64,000 nt of DNA, from contig NZ_FQZI01000001.1 in NCBI RefSeq assembly GCF_900142035.1, positions 496,001 to 560,000 on the forward strand, written 5' to 3'. Under the pieces are notes generated by a model. That model was not told where the DNA came from. It worked only from the letters and a program-made list of their open reading frames with translations, and did no database searches. The DNA comes from Flavobacterium terrae (GTDB lineage: Bacteria > Bacteroidota > Bacteroidia > Flavobacteriales > Flavobacteriaceae). Shown one piece after another: positions 32,017 to 40,454 of this stretch. Position numbers and translations under genes: made by a program. Position 1 is the first letter of the stretch; each line of letters begins with the position of its first letter.

Positions 32017-32751
32017 ATGAAAAGCATTTTTAAAATAGTATTTATATTGCTTTCTGTTAGTACATTTGCCCAGCAGAAAAAAGATTTTGCATTGCCTAGT
32101 GGGAATGAAGATTTTGCTAAAAAACAATATGCAGATGCTGAAGTAAATTACAGAATTTCGAAAGGTATTAATGCTAAAAGAGCTACAGCATCATATAATT
32201 TAGGAAATGCAATTTACAAGCAAAATCAGCCAAGTGAAGCAAAATTTGCATACGCTAAGGCAATAGAAACAGCGAAGGGAAAACAGCAAAAACATAGAGC
32301 TTTCCATAATATTGGAAATGTTTTTATGAAAGAAAAAGCATATGATAAAGCGGTCGAAGCTTATAAAAATGCTTTACGAAATAATCCTAATGACGATCAA
32401 ACAAGGTATAATTATGCTTTAGCAAAAAAAATGCTTAAAGATAATCCACCTAAAGACGATAAGAAGGACGATAAAAAAGACAAAAATCAAGATCAGAAAA
32501 AGGATCAAAATAAAGATAAAAAAGAAGATAATAAGGATCAGCAAAAAGATCAGGATAAAAAAGACAACAAAGATAAACCTGAACCAAAAGATCGAAATCA
32601 AAACAATCCAGAGCCTAAGCCAGGAAATGTTCCAAAAGATCGATTGGAAAATTTGCTTGACGCAGTAAATAACGAAGAAAAGAAAATTCAAGATAAAGTA
32701 AACGCAAGAAAAGTAAAAGGTAAACCGGTCGAAAATCAAAAAGATTGGTAA
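32017..32751 (+). CDS. batC: BatC, TPR protein with lysine/aspartate-rich tail
   Basis: I chose the ATG at 32017, which follows an AGGAG-like sequence and gives the signal peptide MKSIFKIVFILLSVSTFAQ and 244 residues; a start at 31996 would add seven residues before it. TPR repeats (about 25-135: ASYNLGNAIYKQNQPSEAKFAYAKAI, AFHNIGNVFMKEKAYDKAVEAYKNAL) are followed by a K/D/Q-rich low-complexity tract (about 140-200). It is a periplasmic scaffold of the Bat complex. The batD start overlaps its stop region. Confidence 0.9.
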   Translation: MKSIFKIVFILLSVSTFAQQKKDFALPSGNEDFAKKQYADAEVNYRISKGINAKRATASYNLGNAIYKQNQPSEAKFAYAKAIETAKGKQQKHRAFHNIGNVFMKEKAYDKAVEAYKNALRNNPNDDQTRYNYALAKKMLKDNPPKDDKKDDKKDKNQDQKKDQNKDKKEDNKDQQKDQDKKDNKDKPEPKDRNQNNPEPKPGNVPKDRLENLLDAVNNEEKKIQDKVNARKVKGKPVENQKDW

Positions 32752-32762
32752 CTAATGAATGT

Positions 32763-34553
32763 ATGAAAATGAAGAAGCTACTTTTTGTAATAACAGTTTT
32801 GTTTCACGTGAGCTTATTTGCACAAACCCAATTTGTGGCTAGTGTGAGTAAGAGCTCTTTGGGAATTAATGAACGATTACGAGTTGATTTTGCTATGAAT
32901 GAGGATGGCGATAATTTTAGCCCTCCTTCTTTTGAAGGCTTTCGCATTGTTGGAGGTCCTAATCAATCGGTAAGTTATTCATGGGTTAATGGACGAAAAT
33001 CATTCGAGAAAACCTATTCGTATTTTTTACAGCCTTTAAAAAAAGGAACGTTTGTAATCAAACAGGCAACGATAGAAATTAACGGACAAGTGTATAAAAC
33101 TTCTCCATTGAAAGTAACAGTTGGAAACGCAGTGGCAGAGGAAAGAGATCCTTACGAGCAGTACAATCCATACAATCAACCTCAAAGACAACAAGTGCCT
33201 GTTACGGCAGGAAAAGATGGAGTACACTTGGTTGCCGAAATTTCAAATTCGAATCCATATTTGAACGAACCTATTACAGTAGTTTATAAAATTTATGTAA
33301 GTCATCGTTCTGGAGTGGGCGGATGGCGCGAGTTGGCAAGCCCTAAATATTCTAATTTTTGGAGCCAAAACATCGATGTAAAACAGCTGCAAGTTCAAGA
33401 AGGTAGCTTTAATGGAGAGCCATATCGTTATGCAATTTTACGTAAAACGGTTTTATATCCACAAAAATCAGGTAAACTTGAAATAGAGCCCCTTTCATTA
33501 GATGTTGAAGTTGAAGTGCCTTCGGGACAAGTTGATTTTTTTGGCAGACCAATTATGAAAATGGGTAACAAAAAAGTTTCAGCTGGTTCTAAAGTAATTA
33601 ACGTTAAACCACTTCCAGAAGCTGGAAAACCTGAAGATTTTAGTGGTGCGGTGGGAGATTTTACATTTCAAGTATTGCCATCAAAAACTGAACTTAAAGC
33701 AGGTGAGTCTTTGGATTTAAAAGTAGTGGTGTCTGGCAAAGGGAACTTAAAGTTATTTACATTACCTAAACCTATTGTGCCAGCCTCTCTAGAAATGTAT
33801 GATCCTGCTCATAAAGAAAATGTTCAAACGCCATTAACAGGAATGACAGGTAGTATTTCAGATACTTATACGATTATACCTCAATCAAAAGGCCAGTACC
33901 CAATAAAGCCTTTAATATTTACTTATTTTGATTTATCAACAAAAAGCTACAAAACTGTAACGTCTCAGGAAATCACTATTAATGTACTAGACGGAGTAGA
34001 AGGGCCAACTGTGGCTGAAAACACAAATAAAAAACAAGTGACATCAAGTGCAACTTTCGCATTTATCAAATCAAAAACTCAATTAGTATCTCAAGATAAA
34101 ACTGACTTTTTGGGATCAGGAATGTTTTATGGACTTTTAATGGCTCCTTTCTTAATTATTCCAGCAATTGTAGCATTTAGAAGAAAGAAAGAAGAAATGG
34201 ATGCGGATGTTACTGGAAATCGAATTAAACTTTCAAACAAATTGGCTAAAAAATACCTTTCTGAGGCACAAAAACAATTGGCAAACAAAGAGCCTTTTTA
34301 TATTGCATTAGAAAGAGCTTTACACAACTTTTTGAAAGCAAAATTACATATTGAAACGTCAGAAATGAGTAAAGATAAAATTACTCAATTGTTATTGGAT
34401 AAAAGGGCTGACACAGAAACTGTAAATCAATTCATTTCATTAGTAGAAAGTTGTGAGTTTGCTCGTTATGCGCCTTCAACCAGTACAAGTATACAAAACG
34501 ACTATAATTTGGCGGTAAGTATTATTTCCGATTTAGAAAAGCAAATGGCTTAA
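32763..34553 (+). CDS. batD: BatD, oxygen-tolerance membrane protein
   Basis: I prefer the ATG at 32763 (596 residues), since it directly precedes the signal peptide MKMKKLLFVITVLFHVSLFAQ; the 32745 start overlaps batC. The protein has a large periplasmic beta-rich region (about 22-440), with repeated Ig-like BatD domains. A membrane helix follows near 455-475 (GMFYGLLMAPFLIIPAIVAF), then a cytoplasmic helical tail (YIALERALHNFLKAKLHIETSEMSKDKI). This is the typical BatD (PF13584) layout. It is the sixth Bat-locus gene after moxR. Confidence 0.92.
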   Translation: MKMKKLLFVITVLFHVSLFAQTQFVASVSKSSLGINERLRVDFAMNEDGDNFSPPSFEGFRIVGGPNQSVSYSWVNGRKSFEKTYSYFLQPLKKGTFVIKQATIEINGQVYKTSPLKVTVGNAVAEERDPYEQYNPYNQPQRQQVPVTAGKDGVHLVAEISNSNPYLNEPITVVYKIYVSHRSGVGGWRELASPKYSNFWSQNIDVKQLQVQEGSFNGEPYRYAILRKTVLYPQKSGKLEIEPLSLDVEVEVPSGQVDFFGRPIMKMGNKKVSAGSKVINVKPLPEAGKPEDFSGAVGDFTFQVLPSKTELKAGESLDLKVVVSGKGNLKLFTLPKPIVPASLEMYDPAHKENVQTPLTGMTGSISDTYTIIPQSKGQYPIKPLIFTYFDLSTKSYKTVTSQEITINVLDGVEGPTVAENTNKKQVTSSATFAFIKSKTQLVSQDKTDFLGSGMFYGLLMAPFLIIPAIVAFRRKKEEMDADVTGNRIKLSNKLAKKYLSEAQKQLANKEPFYIALERALHNFLKAKLHIETSEMSKDKITQLLLDKRADTETVNQFISLVESCEFARYAPSTSTSIQNDYNLAVSIISDLEKQMA

Positions 34554-34569
34554 TTTAAGAAATGTAGTT

Positions 34570-35322
34570 ATGAAAGATATTAAAAAAATAGTTTACATAT
34601 TCTTACTTTTTACTCAAGTTTTTTGGGCACAAAATGATTTCGAAAAAGGAAATTCGTTGTATCAAAAAGGAAATTATCAAGAAGCAATCAATGCTTATGA
34701 AAGCATTGTTAAGTCAGGAAAAGAATCGGCGGAAGTATATTTTAATTTAGGGAACTGTTATTACAAGCTCAATAAAGTTGCTCCAGCAGTATATAATTTT
34801 GAAAAAGCATTGTTATTAAGTCCATGTGATTCTGAAATACAAAACAATCTGTCTTTTGCAAAAAAAATGGCAATTGATGAAATCGCAGAAACACCTAAAG
34901 TTGGATTTTCTAAACTTATTTCAGATTTCACCTCAAGTTTTCATTATGACACTTGGGCATGGATAGCAATAGTGTTTTCTGTTTTGTTTTTGATAGGATT
35001 TGTGGCGTATTATTTTTCTTCTTCGACAGGTTTAAAACGTGTTTTTTTTTCAGGAATGATTTTATTTTTATTGTTTGTTGTGGTAAGTGTTTTTTCAGGA
35101 TTCTACGAAAAGAGCCGAATTAATAATGACAGACCAGCAATAGTTTTTGCAGATGTAATTGCTGTAAAAAGTGAGCCCAATGCTTCGGCACAAGATGCTT
35201 TTACATTGCATGCGGGAACTAAAGTAACTGTTTTAGAAGATTTAGGTAACTATAAAAAAATTCAACTTTCTGATTTAAAAGAGGGATGGATAGAGAAAAC
35301 TGCGATTAAGGAAATTAAATAA
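34570..35322 (+). CDS. batE: BatE, TPR and SH3-domain membrane protein
   Basis: This 250-residue protein has a signal peptide (MKDIKKIVYIFLLFTQVFWAQ) and TPR repeats (about 22-95: GNSLYQKGNYQEAINAYESIV, EVYFNLGNCYYKLNKVAPAVYNFEKAL). Two membrane helices lie near 137-158 and 163-183, followed by a C-terminal bacterial SH3-like domain (about 195-250: VKSEPNASAQDAFTLHAGTKVTVLEDLGNYKKIQLSDLKEGWI). It ends the Bat operon. Its stop directly abuts the stop of the convergent cvpA gene, with no terminator between. Confidence 0.92.
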   Translation: MKDIKKIVYIFLLFTQVFWAQNDFEKGNSLYQKGNYQEAINAYESIVKSGKESAEVYFNLGNCYYKLNKVAPAVYNFEKALLLSPCDSEIQNNLSFAKKMAIDEIAETPKVGFSKLISDFTSSFHYDTWAWIAIVFSVLFLIGFVAYYFSSSTGLKRVFFSGMILFLLFVVVSVFSGFYEKSRINNDRPAIVFADVIAVKSEPNASAQDAFTLHAGTKVTVLEDLGNYKKIQLSDLKEGWIEKTAIKEIK

Positions 35323-35880
35323 TTACTGAACAGTATCTTTATCAAACTCACCATCTTCAGCTTTGTCAAATTCTTTAACTTCTTTTTTTACATCTTGAAA
35401 CCAGTCACCCAAAACAGGTAGTAAAACTTCTGCTGTTTTCATACATGGTCCAACAAGCAATGTTTTCTCTTGAAGATCTTTATCAACACTAACAAAACCA
35501 ATATCTACTTTTTGGAACAAGTTTAAAAGTATTCCGAAAAACAAAGCCGTTTTTACTGCACCAAAAGCTCCTCCTAATAATGAATTTGCCCAACCTAAAA
35601 AAGCAAAATCGGCTATCCCAGAAAGTGTTTTAGCTAATAAGTGGATTCCAACTACAAAAGCAAAAAGAGTAATTAAAAAAGAAGCTACTGTAATGGTTTT
35701 TGGCGACCAAGAAACATGGTCTTCTAATATGCCTTGAGTTATATATGAGAATTTTACAGCAATAAATATTCCAATAAAAAAGGCTAACAATGAAGCTAAT
35801 TCTACAAACAACCCATTCTTGTAACCCTTAAAAAAGCCAATCAATATGGCAATGATTAAAATTATATCTAAAAAACTCAT
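35323..35880 (-). CDS. CvpA family membrane protein
   Basis: This 185-residue protein has four hydrophobic helices in the CvpA arrangement, starting MSFLDIILIIAILIGFFKGYKNGLFVELASLLAFFIGIF and followed by GGAFGAVKTALFFGILL. The tail is charged and acidic. CvpA was named for colicin V production; its general role is still unclear, with links to envelope homeostasis. The promoter (35910-35917) is divergent from, and nearly overlaps, that of the next gene. Confidence 0.9.
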   Translation of the reverse strand: MSFLDIILIIAILIGFFKGYKNGLFVELASLLAFFIGIFIAVKFSYITQGILEDHVSWSPKTITVASFLITLFAFVVGIHLLAKTLSGIADFAFLGWANSLLGGAFGAVKTALFFGILLNLFQKVDIGFVSVDKDLQEKTLLVGPCMKTAEVLLPVLGDWFQDVKKEVKEFDKAEDGEFDKDTVQ

Positions 35881-35892
35881 AAATAAAATACT

Positions 35893-35900
35893 TATTTTTG
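35893..35900 (+). promoter_or_regulatory. -7 promoter element (260-residue lipoprotein)
   Basis: TATTTTTG is an exact TAnnTTTG match 24 bases before the ATG at 35925. Confidence 0.6.
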
Positions 35901-35909
35901 CATGTAAAT

Positions 35910-35917
35910 CAAATATA
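35910..35917 (-). promoter_or_regulatory. -7 promoter element (cvpA)
   Basis: On the minus strand it reads TATATTTG, 29 bases before the cvpA ATG. The two opposing elements lie within 25 bases of each other in a 44-base gap, so simultaneous use by two polymerases is unlikely. Confidence 0.62.
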
Positions 35918-35924
35918 TAAATAA

Positions 35925-36707
35925 ATGTTCAAGAAAATTTTATTTCTTTTAATATTACCTTTTTTAAATGGCTGTTCTAGTGATGGAAGTAATGAAGATA
36001 GTAATTCTGATGTACAGTTGCAAAATGTACCTCTTAAAATTACAGAGACGATTTATTTTGGAAGTTCCTCTGATGTAACAACAACAAAATTTAATTATGC
36101 AGGAGGCAAGTTGATAAGTTTAGAAAAGCTTAACGAGCCTAGAAAAACTTTAATAACCTATAATGGAGATAAACCTGTAAAGTTTAGTATATACAATAAT
36201 GGAGTCTTAGTAAAAGAGCAAAACATCAATTATCAAGGAGATAAGTTATTATCTGTGATTGATAGTCAAAATCTTGAAAAAACGGAATTCTATTATACAA
36301 ACGAAGTGTTGGATTTAATAACACATTCTCAATCTTCGGGAGGGAGTTGGATCACAACTTCTACAGATAAATATTTTTTCAGCAATTCAAATTTAATAAA
36401 AAAATACCATACAACTTATTATCCAAGTGCATCAGCAATCAAAATTGAATATGATTTTGATACAAAAAATAATCCTTTTAAAAATTTAAACAAGTATTTG
36501 AAGTTATTGTTAGAATATGAAACAATAGAAGTTGGTAATTTAAACAATAGTACATCTGCAAGATATTACGCTACAGTTTCTTCTACGACTCCTGAATCAA
36601 ACAGAAACTTTGTTAATACATATAACTCTAACAATTACCCAACAGAGGTTATAAAGTATTTAACTGAGTCAAACGCTCAACTGTCAAAAATTGAGATACT
36701 TTATTAG
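35925..36707 (+). CDS. Lipoprotein of unknown function with YD-like strands
   Basis: This 260-residue protein has a lipoprotein signal (MFKKILFLLILPFLNGC; lipid cysteine 17). Repeating beta-strand units follow, such as YNGDKPVKFSIYNNG, YQGDKLLSVIDSQN and FYYTNEVLDLITHS, resembling degenerate YD repeats seen in many Bacteroidota lipoproteins. I recognise no enzyme motif. Lineage-specific; role unknown. Confidence 0.75.
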   Translation: MFKKILFLLILPFLNGCSSDGSNEDSNSDVQLQNVPLKITETIYFGSSSDVTTTKFNYAGGKLISLEKLNEPRKTLITYNGDKPVKFSIYNNGVLVKEQNINYQGDKLLSVIDSQNLEKTEFYYTNEVLDLITHSQSSGGSWITTSTDKYFFSNSNLIKKYHTTYYPSASAIKIEYDFDTKNNPFKNLNKYLKLLLEYETIEVGNLNNSTSARYYATVSSTTPESNRNFVNTYNSNNYPTEVIKYLTESNAQLSKIEILY

Positions 36708-36747
36708 TGGTTAACTGTTTTTGATCCAATTCTAAAAGTTAGATGTG

Positions 36748-36755
36748 TATCTTTG
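36748..36755 (+). promoter_or_regulatory. -7 promoter element (118-residue protein)
   Basis: TATCTTTG matches TAnnTTTG, 60 bases before the ATG at 36815. Confidence 0.55.
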
Positions 36756-36771
36756 CAGACTAATTTTGTGA

Positions 36772-36812
36772 TTATGAATTTAAAACTCATAACTCATAAC
36801 CTATAATTTAAA
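36772..36812. repeat. AT-rich repeat with CATAACTC units
   Basis: It contains ATTATGAATT, then tandem CTCATAACTCATAAC, then CTATAATT. The units match those between batA and batB (30878-30957). It lies in the leader between the promoter element and the ATG at 36815. Confidence 0.55.
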
Positions 36813-36814
36813 AA

Positions 36815-37171
36815 ATGTCACGCGATATACAACTTAAAGAGCGTTGGGACTCTATAGTTAAATTTCTTTCGGAAAAATTTGCTGAAGGCGATGAGCTAGA
36901 TCTTGATGCCATAATATATTTAATTGGGGTTCAGGAACTGGGACAGTTTAATAGAACTTACAAAAAAGATGAAAAAATTAATTTAATGCATATAGCCATT
37001 TGCCGTTTGCTAGAGCCTTATGGGTATTATGAATTCGATTATTTTGACAATGAAAGATGGCCACATTATAAAGTCAAAGAACAATTACCACCACTTAAAG
37101 CTGGAGAGCAATCGGTTTTAATGAAAGAAGCCATTGTAAATTATTTTTTAGAAAAAGGAGTGATTAATTAA
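36815..37171 (+). CDS. Conserved flavobacterial protein upstream of pheS
   Basis: This 118-residue soluble protein (MSRDIQLKERWDSIVKFLSEKFAEGDELDLDAIIYLIGVQELG) is mostly helical, with a tyrosine-rich middle (LEPYGYYEFDYFDNERWPHYKV). I recall similar proteins next to pheS in related genomes but know no function. It precedes pheS by 73 bases and has its own -7 element, as does pheS. Confidence 0.75.
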   Translation: MSRDIQLKERWDSIVKFLSEKFAEGDELDLDAIIYLIGVQELGQFNRTYKKDEKINLMHIAICRLLEPYGYYEFDYFDNERWPHYKVKEQLPPLKAGEQSVLMKEAIVNYFLEKGVIN

Positions 37172-37195
37172 GGGATTATTGTCTAAACTTTGAAC

Positions 37196-37225
37196 TTGTA
37201 ACCTCAAACAAATTCATTAAATTTG
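37196..37225 (+). promoter_or_regulatory. pheS promoter (-33 TTG and -7 TAnnTTTG)
   Basis: TTG at 37196-37198, a 19-base spacer and TAAATTTG at 37218-37225 match the Bacteroidota primary-sigma consensus well. The element lies just upstream of the TTG at 37233, supporting the ATG at 37245 as the start. Confidence 0.7.
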
Positions 37226-37244
37226 CACCTTATTGCGAAGAACG

Positions 37245-38264
37245 ATGACTGATAAGATTAAAGAATATATTGAAGAAGCTAAGGCTTTTACAACACAGAA
37301 TAAAGAAAAATTAGAAGAATTCCGAATCAAATTCCTTGGGAGCAAAGGTTTGGTAAAAGATATTTTTGCCGAATTCAAGAATGTACCTAATGATCAGAAA
37401 AAAGAATTTGGTCAAATTATCAATACTCTAAAAACGATTGCTGAAGAAAAAGTAAAAGCAATCCAAGAGGAATTAGAGAGCAAGGAAGATGTAAAAGGAA
37501 TTTATGGCGATTTATCTCGTCCAGCAGAACCTTTTAAAATTGGTTCGCGTCATCCTATTTCTTTGGTAAAAAATCAGGTAATTGATATTTTCTCAAACAT
37601 TGGTTTTAATGTTTCTGAAGGGCCAGAAATCGAAGATGACTGGCATAACTTCACCGCATTGAACTTGCCTGAATATCATCCAGCTAGGGACATGCAGGAT
37701 ACATTTTTTATCCAAACAAATCCAGATATTTTATTACGTACACATACATCATCTGTACAGGTGCGTTACATGGAAAATAACAAACCGCCAATTCGTACGA
37801 TTTCTCCAGGAAGAGTATTCCGTAACGAAGCGGTATCGTCACGTTCACACTGTATTTTCCATCAAGTCGAAGGTTTGTACATTGATAAAGATGTTTCCTT
37901 TGCCGATTTGAAGCAAACACTTTTATATTTCACAAAAGAAATGTTCGGTAAATCTAAAATTAGATTACGTCCATCTTATTTCCCATTTACAGAGCCAAGT
38001 GCCGAAGTAGATATTTATTGGGGATTAAAAACTGAAACTGATTATCGTATAACAAAAGGTACAGGTTGGTTAGAAATTATGGGTTGCGGAATGGTAGATC
38101 CAAACGTTTTGAAAAATTGTGATATCAATCCTGATGAATACAATGGTTTCGCTTTTGGAATGGGTATCGAACGTATGGCGATGCTGTTGTACCAAATAAG
38201 TGATATCCGTATGTTCTATGAAAATGATGTTCGTTTCTTAGAACAGTTTAAATCGAGTATATAA
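37245..38264 (+). CDS. pheS: Phenylalanyl-tRNA synthetase alpha subunit
   Basis: This class II synthetase alpha chain attaches phenylalanine to its tRNA together with PheT. I chose the ATG at 37245 (MTDKIK), giving 339 residues, close to the family's usual length; the upstream TTG at 37233 is within a few bases of the promoter. The N-terminal coiled coil (1-90) is followed by motifs HNFTALNLPEYHPARDMQDTFF, RTHTSSVQVRYM, GRVFRNEAVSSRSHCIFHQVEG (motif 2) and GFAFGMGIERMAMLLY (motif 3). pheT is not in this window. Confidence 0.97.
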   Translation: MTDKIKEYIEEAKAFTTQNKEKLEEFRIKFLGSKGLVKDIFAEFKNVPNDQKKEFGQIINTLKTIAEEKVKAIQEELESKEDVKGIYGDLSRPAEPFKIGSRHPISLVKNQVIDIFSNIGFNVSEGPEIEDDWHNFTALNLPEYHPARDMQDTFFIQTNPDILLRTHTSSVQVRYMENNKPPIRTISPGRVFRNEAVSSRSHCIFHQVEGLYIDKDVSFADLKQTLLYFTKEMFGKSKIRLRPSYFPFTEPSAEVDIYWGLKTETDYRITKGTGWLEIMGCGMVDPNVLKNCDINPDEYNGFAFGMGIERMAMLLYQISDIRMFYENDVRFLEQFKSSI

Positions 38265-38278
38265 AAAATAAAGATGAG

Positions 38279-38312
38279 AGGCGGATAGATGAAAAATGTA
38301 TCCGCCTTTTTT
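38279..38312 (+). terminator. Intrinsic terminator after pheS
   Basis: The stem AGGCGGATA/TATCCGCCT encloses an 11-base loop and runs into a T-tract. Confidence 0.85.
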
Positions 38313-38343
38313 CTATTAGTCAATTCTCTATTTTCTCAAAATA

Positions 38344-38751
38344 ATGAAAAAAGATATAGAAATCCCCAAAGTAGAAAATGTGTTCCTTGCTGCAATTCAG
38401 GAATGGAATGACGACTTCATGGACAAAGTTTGGTATGTGTATTTAATCAATGATTCTGACTTTGATTTAGATAGTGTAATGGTGGTTTCTAAAGCATTTG
38501 GAACCATTGATGGAGAAATGCGCAAAACATCGCTTTTAAGACATGCTTTTATGAAAGTGCCAGCTGTGTCTGCTGTTAAGATAGAAATGTTAGAAAACAG
38601 CGTTTTAGCACTTAATAATGAGTTTATGGTAACCTATTTCATAGGGAATACTTTATACGATAAGAAATTCACTTTTCGCAAAAATACCATCAACGAACAT
38701 GCCACGGAAGAAGTCCCTCACATTTGGAAGAATGGAGTAGTAGTAAAATAA
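38344..38751 (+). CDS. Conserved hypothetical protein downstream of pheS
   Basis: This 135-residue soluble protein (MKKDIEIPKVENVFLAAIQEWNDDFMDKVWYVYLINDS) is beta-rich and lacks a signal peptide or known motif. Similar proteins appear next to pheS in related bacteria, and some are misnamed as PheS subunits; it has none of the synthetase motifs. The stop codon lies inside the terminator palindrome. Function unknown. Confidence 0.75.
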   Translation: MKKDIEIPKVENVFLAAIQEWNDDFMDKVWYVYLINDSDFDLDSVMVVSKAFGTIDGEMRKTSLLRHAFMKVPAVSAVKIEMLENSVLALNNEFMVTYFIGNTLYDKKFTFRKNTINEHATEEVPHIWKNGVVVK

Positions 38752-38781
38752 AGAAGAGAGTTCTAAACTCTCTTCTTTATT
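38747..38781. terminator. Bidirectional terminator between convergent genes
   Basis: The long stem AATAAAGAAGAGAGTT/AACTCTCTTCTTTATT with loop CTA includes the stop of the upstream plus-strand gene and lies 13 bases from the stop of the minus-strand gene. Confidence 0.85.
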
Positions 38782-38793
38782 TGTTTAATTATT

Positions 38794-39234
38794 TTAGGTT
38801 TTAAATAAACTTATTATAAAATCTAATATTTGTATTAAGCCAAGTAAAATTGAAAATCCAATAAGGATAAAAATGGCTCCGCAGCCATAAGGAAATAATT
38901 TATCTATAAAATTCTCAATTTGTTCCTCATTAATAATTGTTTCTTCTTTTGAGGAGTGTTCTATGAAATTAATAAAAATGTGACTATTTTTATCAATCCA
39001 ATTTTCATCATAATTAAGGTCAATGATTTTTTTATGGTTACCAAGAGTCTTGTTTTCAAAATTTTCTGAAGCTTTTAATAATTCTAAGGCGAATAGTTGC
39101 AAACCTTCCTTGTTTGCTTTTATTGAACTTTCATCAGGACCACCCCCATATTGATAAATTCCAAAAATTCCTTGCTCTTTCAAAGAATCTTCATCCAGAT
39201 TTTTAACTAGCGTTATAAGCTCTTCTTTTGTCAA
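38794..39234 (-). CDS. Hypothetical protein with C-terminal membrane helix
   Basis: This 146-residue protein is charged and helical (MTKEELITLVKNLDEDSLKEQGIFGIYQYGGGPDESSIK), ending in one hydrophobic segment (GCGAIFILIGFSILLGLIQILDFIISLF, about 116-143). The topology is therefore a tail-anchored cytoplasmic protein. I recognise no family. It follows gpsA by 18 bases on the same strand and may share its transcript. Confidence 0.68.
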   Translation of the reverse strand: MTKEELITLVKNLDEDSLKEQGIFGIYQYGGGPDESSIKANKEGLQLFALELLKASENFENKTLGNHKKIIDLNYDENWIDKNSHIFINFIEHSSKEETIINEEQIENFIDKLFPYGCGAIFILIGFSILLGLIQILDFIISLFKT

Positions 39235-39252
39235 AATTGATGGTTTTTTAAA

Positions 39253-40248
39253 CTAATTCAACTTATCCGTTAGTTTTTTGAACGACTGTTTGGCTTCTTT
39301 GTTTTCATACAAAACTTCATATACTGCATCTAAAATTGGCGTTTTGGCTTTGTACTCTTGATTGAGTTTATAGGCACTTTTTGCAGCATAATATCCTTCT
39401 GCTACCATGCTCATTTCCATTTGTGCCGATTTTACAGTATAACCTTTTCCAATCATGTTTCCGAACATTCTGTTTCGTGAAAACACAGAATATCCAGTTA
39501 CGAGTAAGTCACCCAAATAAGCCGAATTGTTGATGTTACGCTTCATTTTGTGAACTTGTTTGATAAAACGTTTCATTTCTCGAATCGCATTACTCATCAA
39601 AACTGCTTGGAAGTTATCACCATAACCCAATCCGTGAGCAATACCAGCAGCAATCGAATAAATATTTTTTAATACAGCTGCATATTCGGTACCTATAATA
39701 TCGTCAGTGGTTTTGGTTTTGATAAAATAGCTTGATAGGTTTTTCGCCATTATTTTAGCCTTAGCAGCATCACCACACGCAATGGTTAGATACGATAAAC
39801 GCTCAAGAGCTACCTCTTCTGCATGACAAGGTCCTGTTATGACACCTATGTTTTCGTAGTCGATATTATAATTTTTGTGAAAGTGTTCGCCAACAATCAT
39901 GCTTGTTTCTGGAACGATACCTTTTATGGCAGAGAAAATCACTTTTCCTTGTAAATCTTCTGTTAAATTTTGAAGCTCTCCATTTAAAAAAGCAGAAGGG
40001 ATGGCAAAAATTACATAATCAGCATCTTTTACTGCCTGATTGATATCATTAGTAAGGTTTAATTTTTTGATGTCAAATTCAACCGAACTTAAATAATTTG
40101 GATTATGCTTATGAAGTTTTAAGTGTTCTACGGCATAGACACTTCTCATGTACCAATTTACTTGGCTAACATTCATCGTTAGCATTTTTACAATGGCTGT
40201 GGCCCAACTGCCACCACCTATAACGGCAAATTTTGCTTTTTCAGTCAT
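39253..40248 (-). CDS. gpsA: NAD(P)-dependent glycerol-3-phosphate dehydrogenase
   Basis: This 331-residue cytoplasmic enzyme reduces dihydroxyacetone phosphate to sn-glycerol-3-phosphate for phospholipid synthesis. The Rossmann motif GGGSWATAIVKML is at residues 11-23, followed by VIFAIPSAFL and SAIKGI. The second glycine-rich motif is GPCHAEEV, and the catalytic Lys lies in AAVLKNIYSIAAGIAHGLGYGDN. The length matches the family. The gene starts just inside a dispersed repeat element (40261-40349). Confidence 0.96.
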   Translation of the reverse strand: MTEKAKFAVIGGGSWATAIVKMLTMNVSQVNWYMRSVYAVEHLKLHKHNPNYLSSVEFDIKKLNLTNDINQAVKDADYVIFAIPSAFLNGELQNLTEDLQGKVIFSAIKGIVPETSMIVGEHFHKNYNIDYENIGVITGPCHAEEVALERLSYLTIACGDAAKAKIMAKNLSSYFIKTKTTDDIIGTEYAAVLKNIYSIAAGIAHGLGYGDNFQAVLMSNAIREMKRFIKQVHKMKRNINNSAYLGDLLVTGYSVFSRNRMFGNMIGKGYTVKSAQMEMSMVAEGYYAAKSAYKLNQEYKAKTPILDAVYEVLYENKEAKQSFKKLTDKLN

Positions 40249-40260
40249 AATTAATTTTTT

Positions 40261-40349
40261 AGTCCCAATAGTAGCGACATCCTTTTTATGGCGACTGAGG
40301 TGCTCGAAGTTGCCAGAAAAAGATATAGCGTATAGCGGGAAAAAGCTCC
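40261..40349 (-). repeat. Dispersed intergenic repeat, copy L (inverted)
   Basis: Read on the minus strand, it shares CTATATCTTTTT and, about 28 bases later, TAAAAAGGATGTCGCT with the copy at 41454-41560. TTTTT/AAAAA and TGGC/GCCA arms can fold into one hairpin. It recalls repeats I have seen in other Flavobacterium intergenic regions. Confidence 0.65.
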
Positions 40350-40454
40350 TAAAATAAAAGTCTTAACGACATTTTATAAAAGAAAAATCAAAGGTATAAA
40401 ATTTTTGGCACGCATATTGGTTTATGATATATGAAACTATAAAAAACAGAAGTT

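Noticed and set aside
32419..32739. 106-residue hydrophobic minus-strand ORF
   Set aside because: It is the complement of the lysine/aspartate-rich tail of batC; reversing AAA/GAT codons gives a false phenylalanine/isoleucine-rich peptide.
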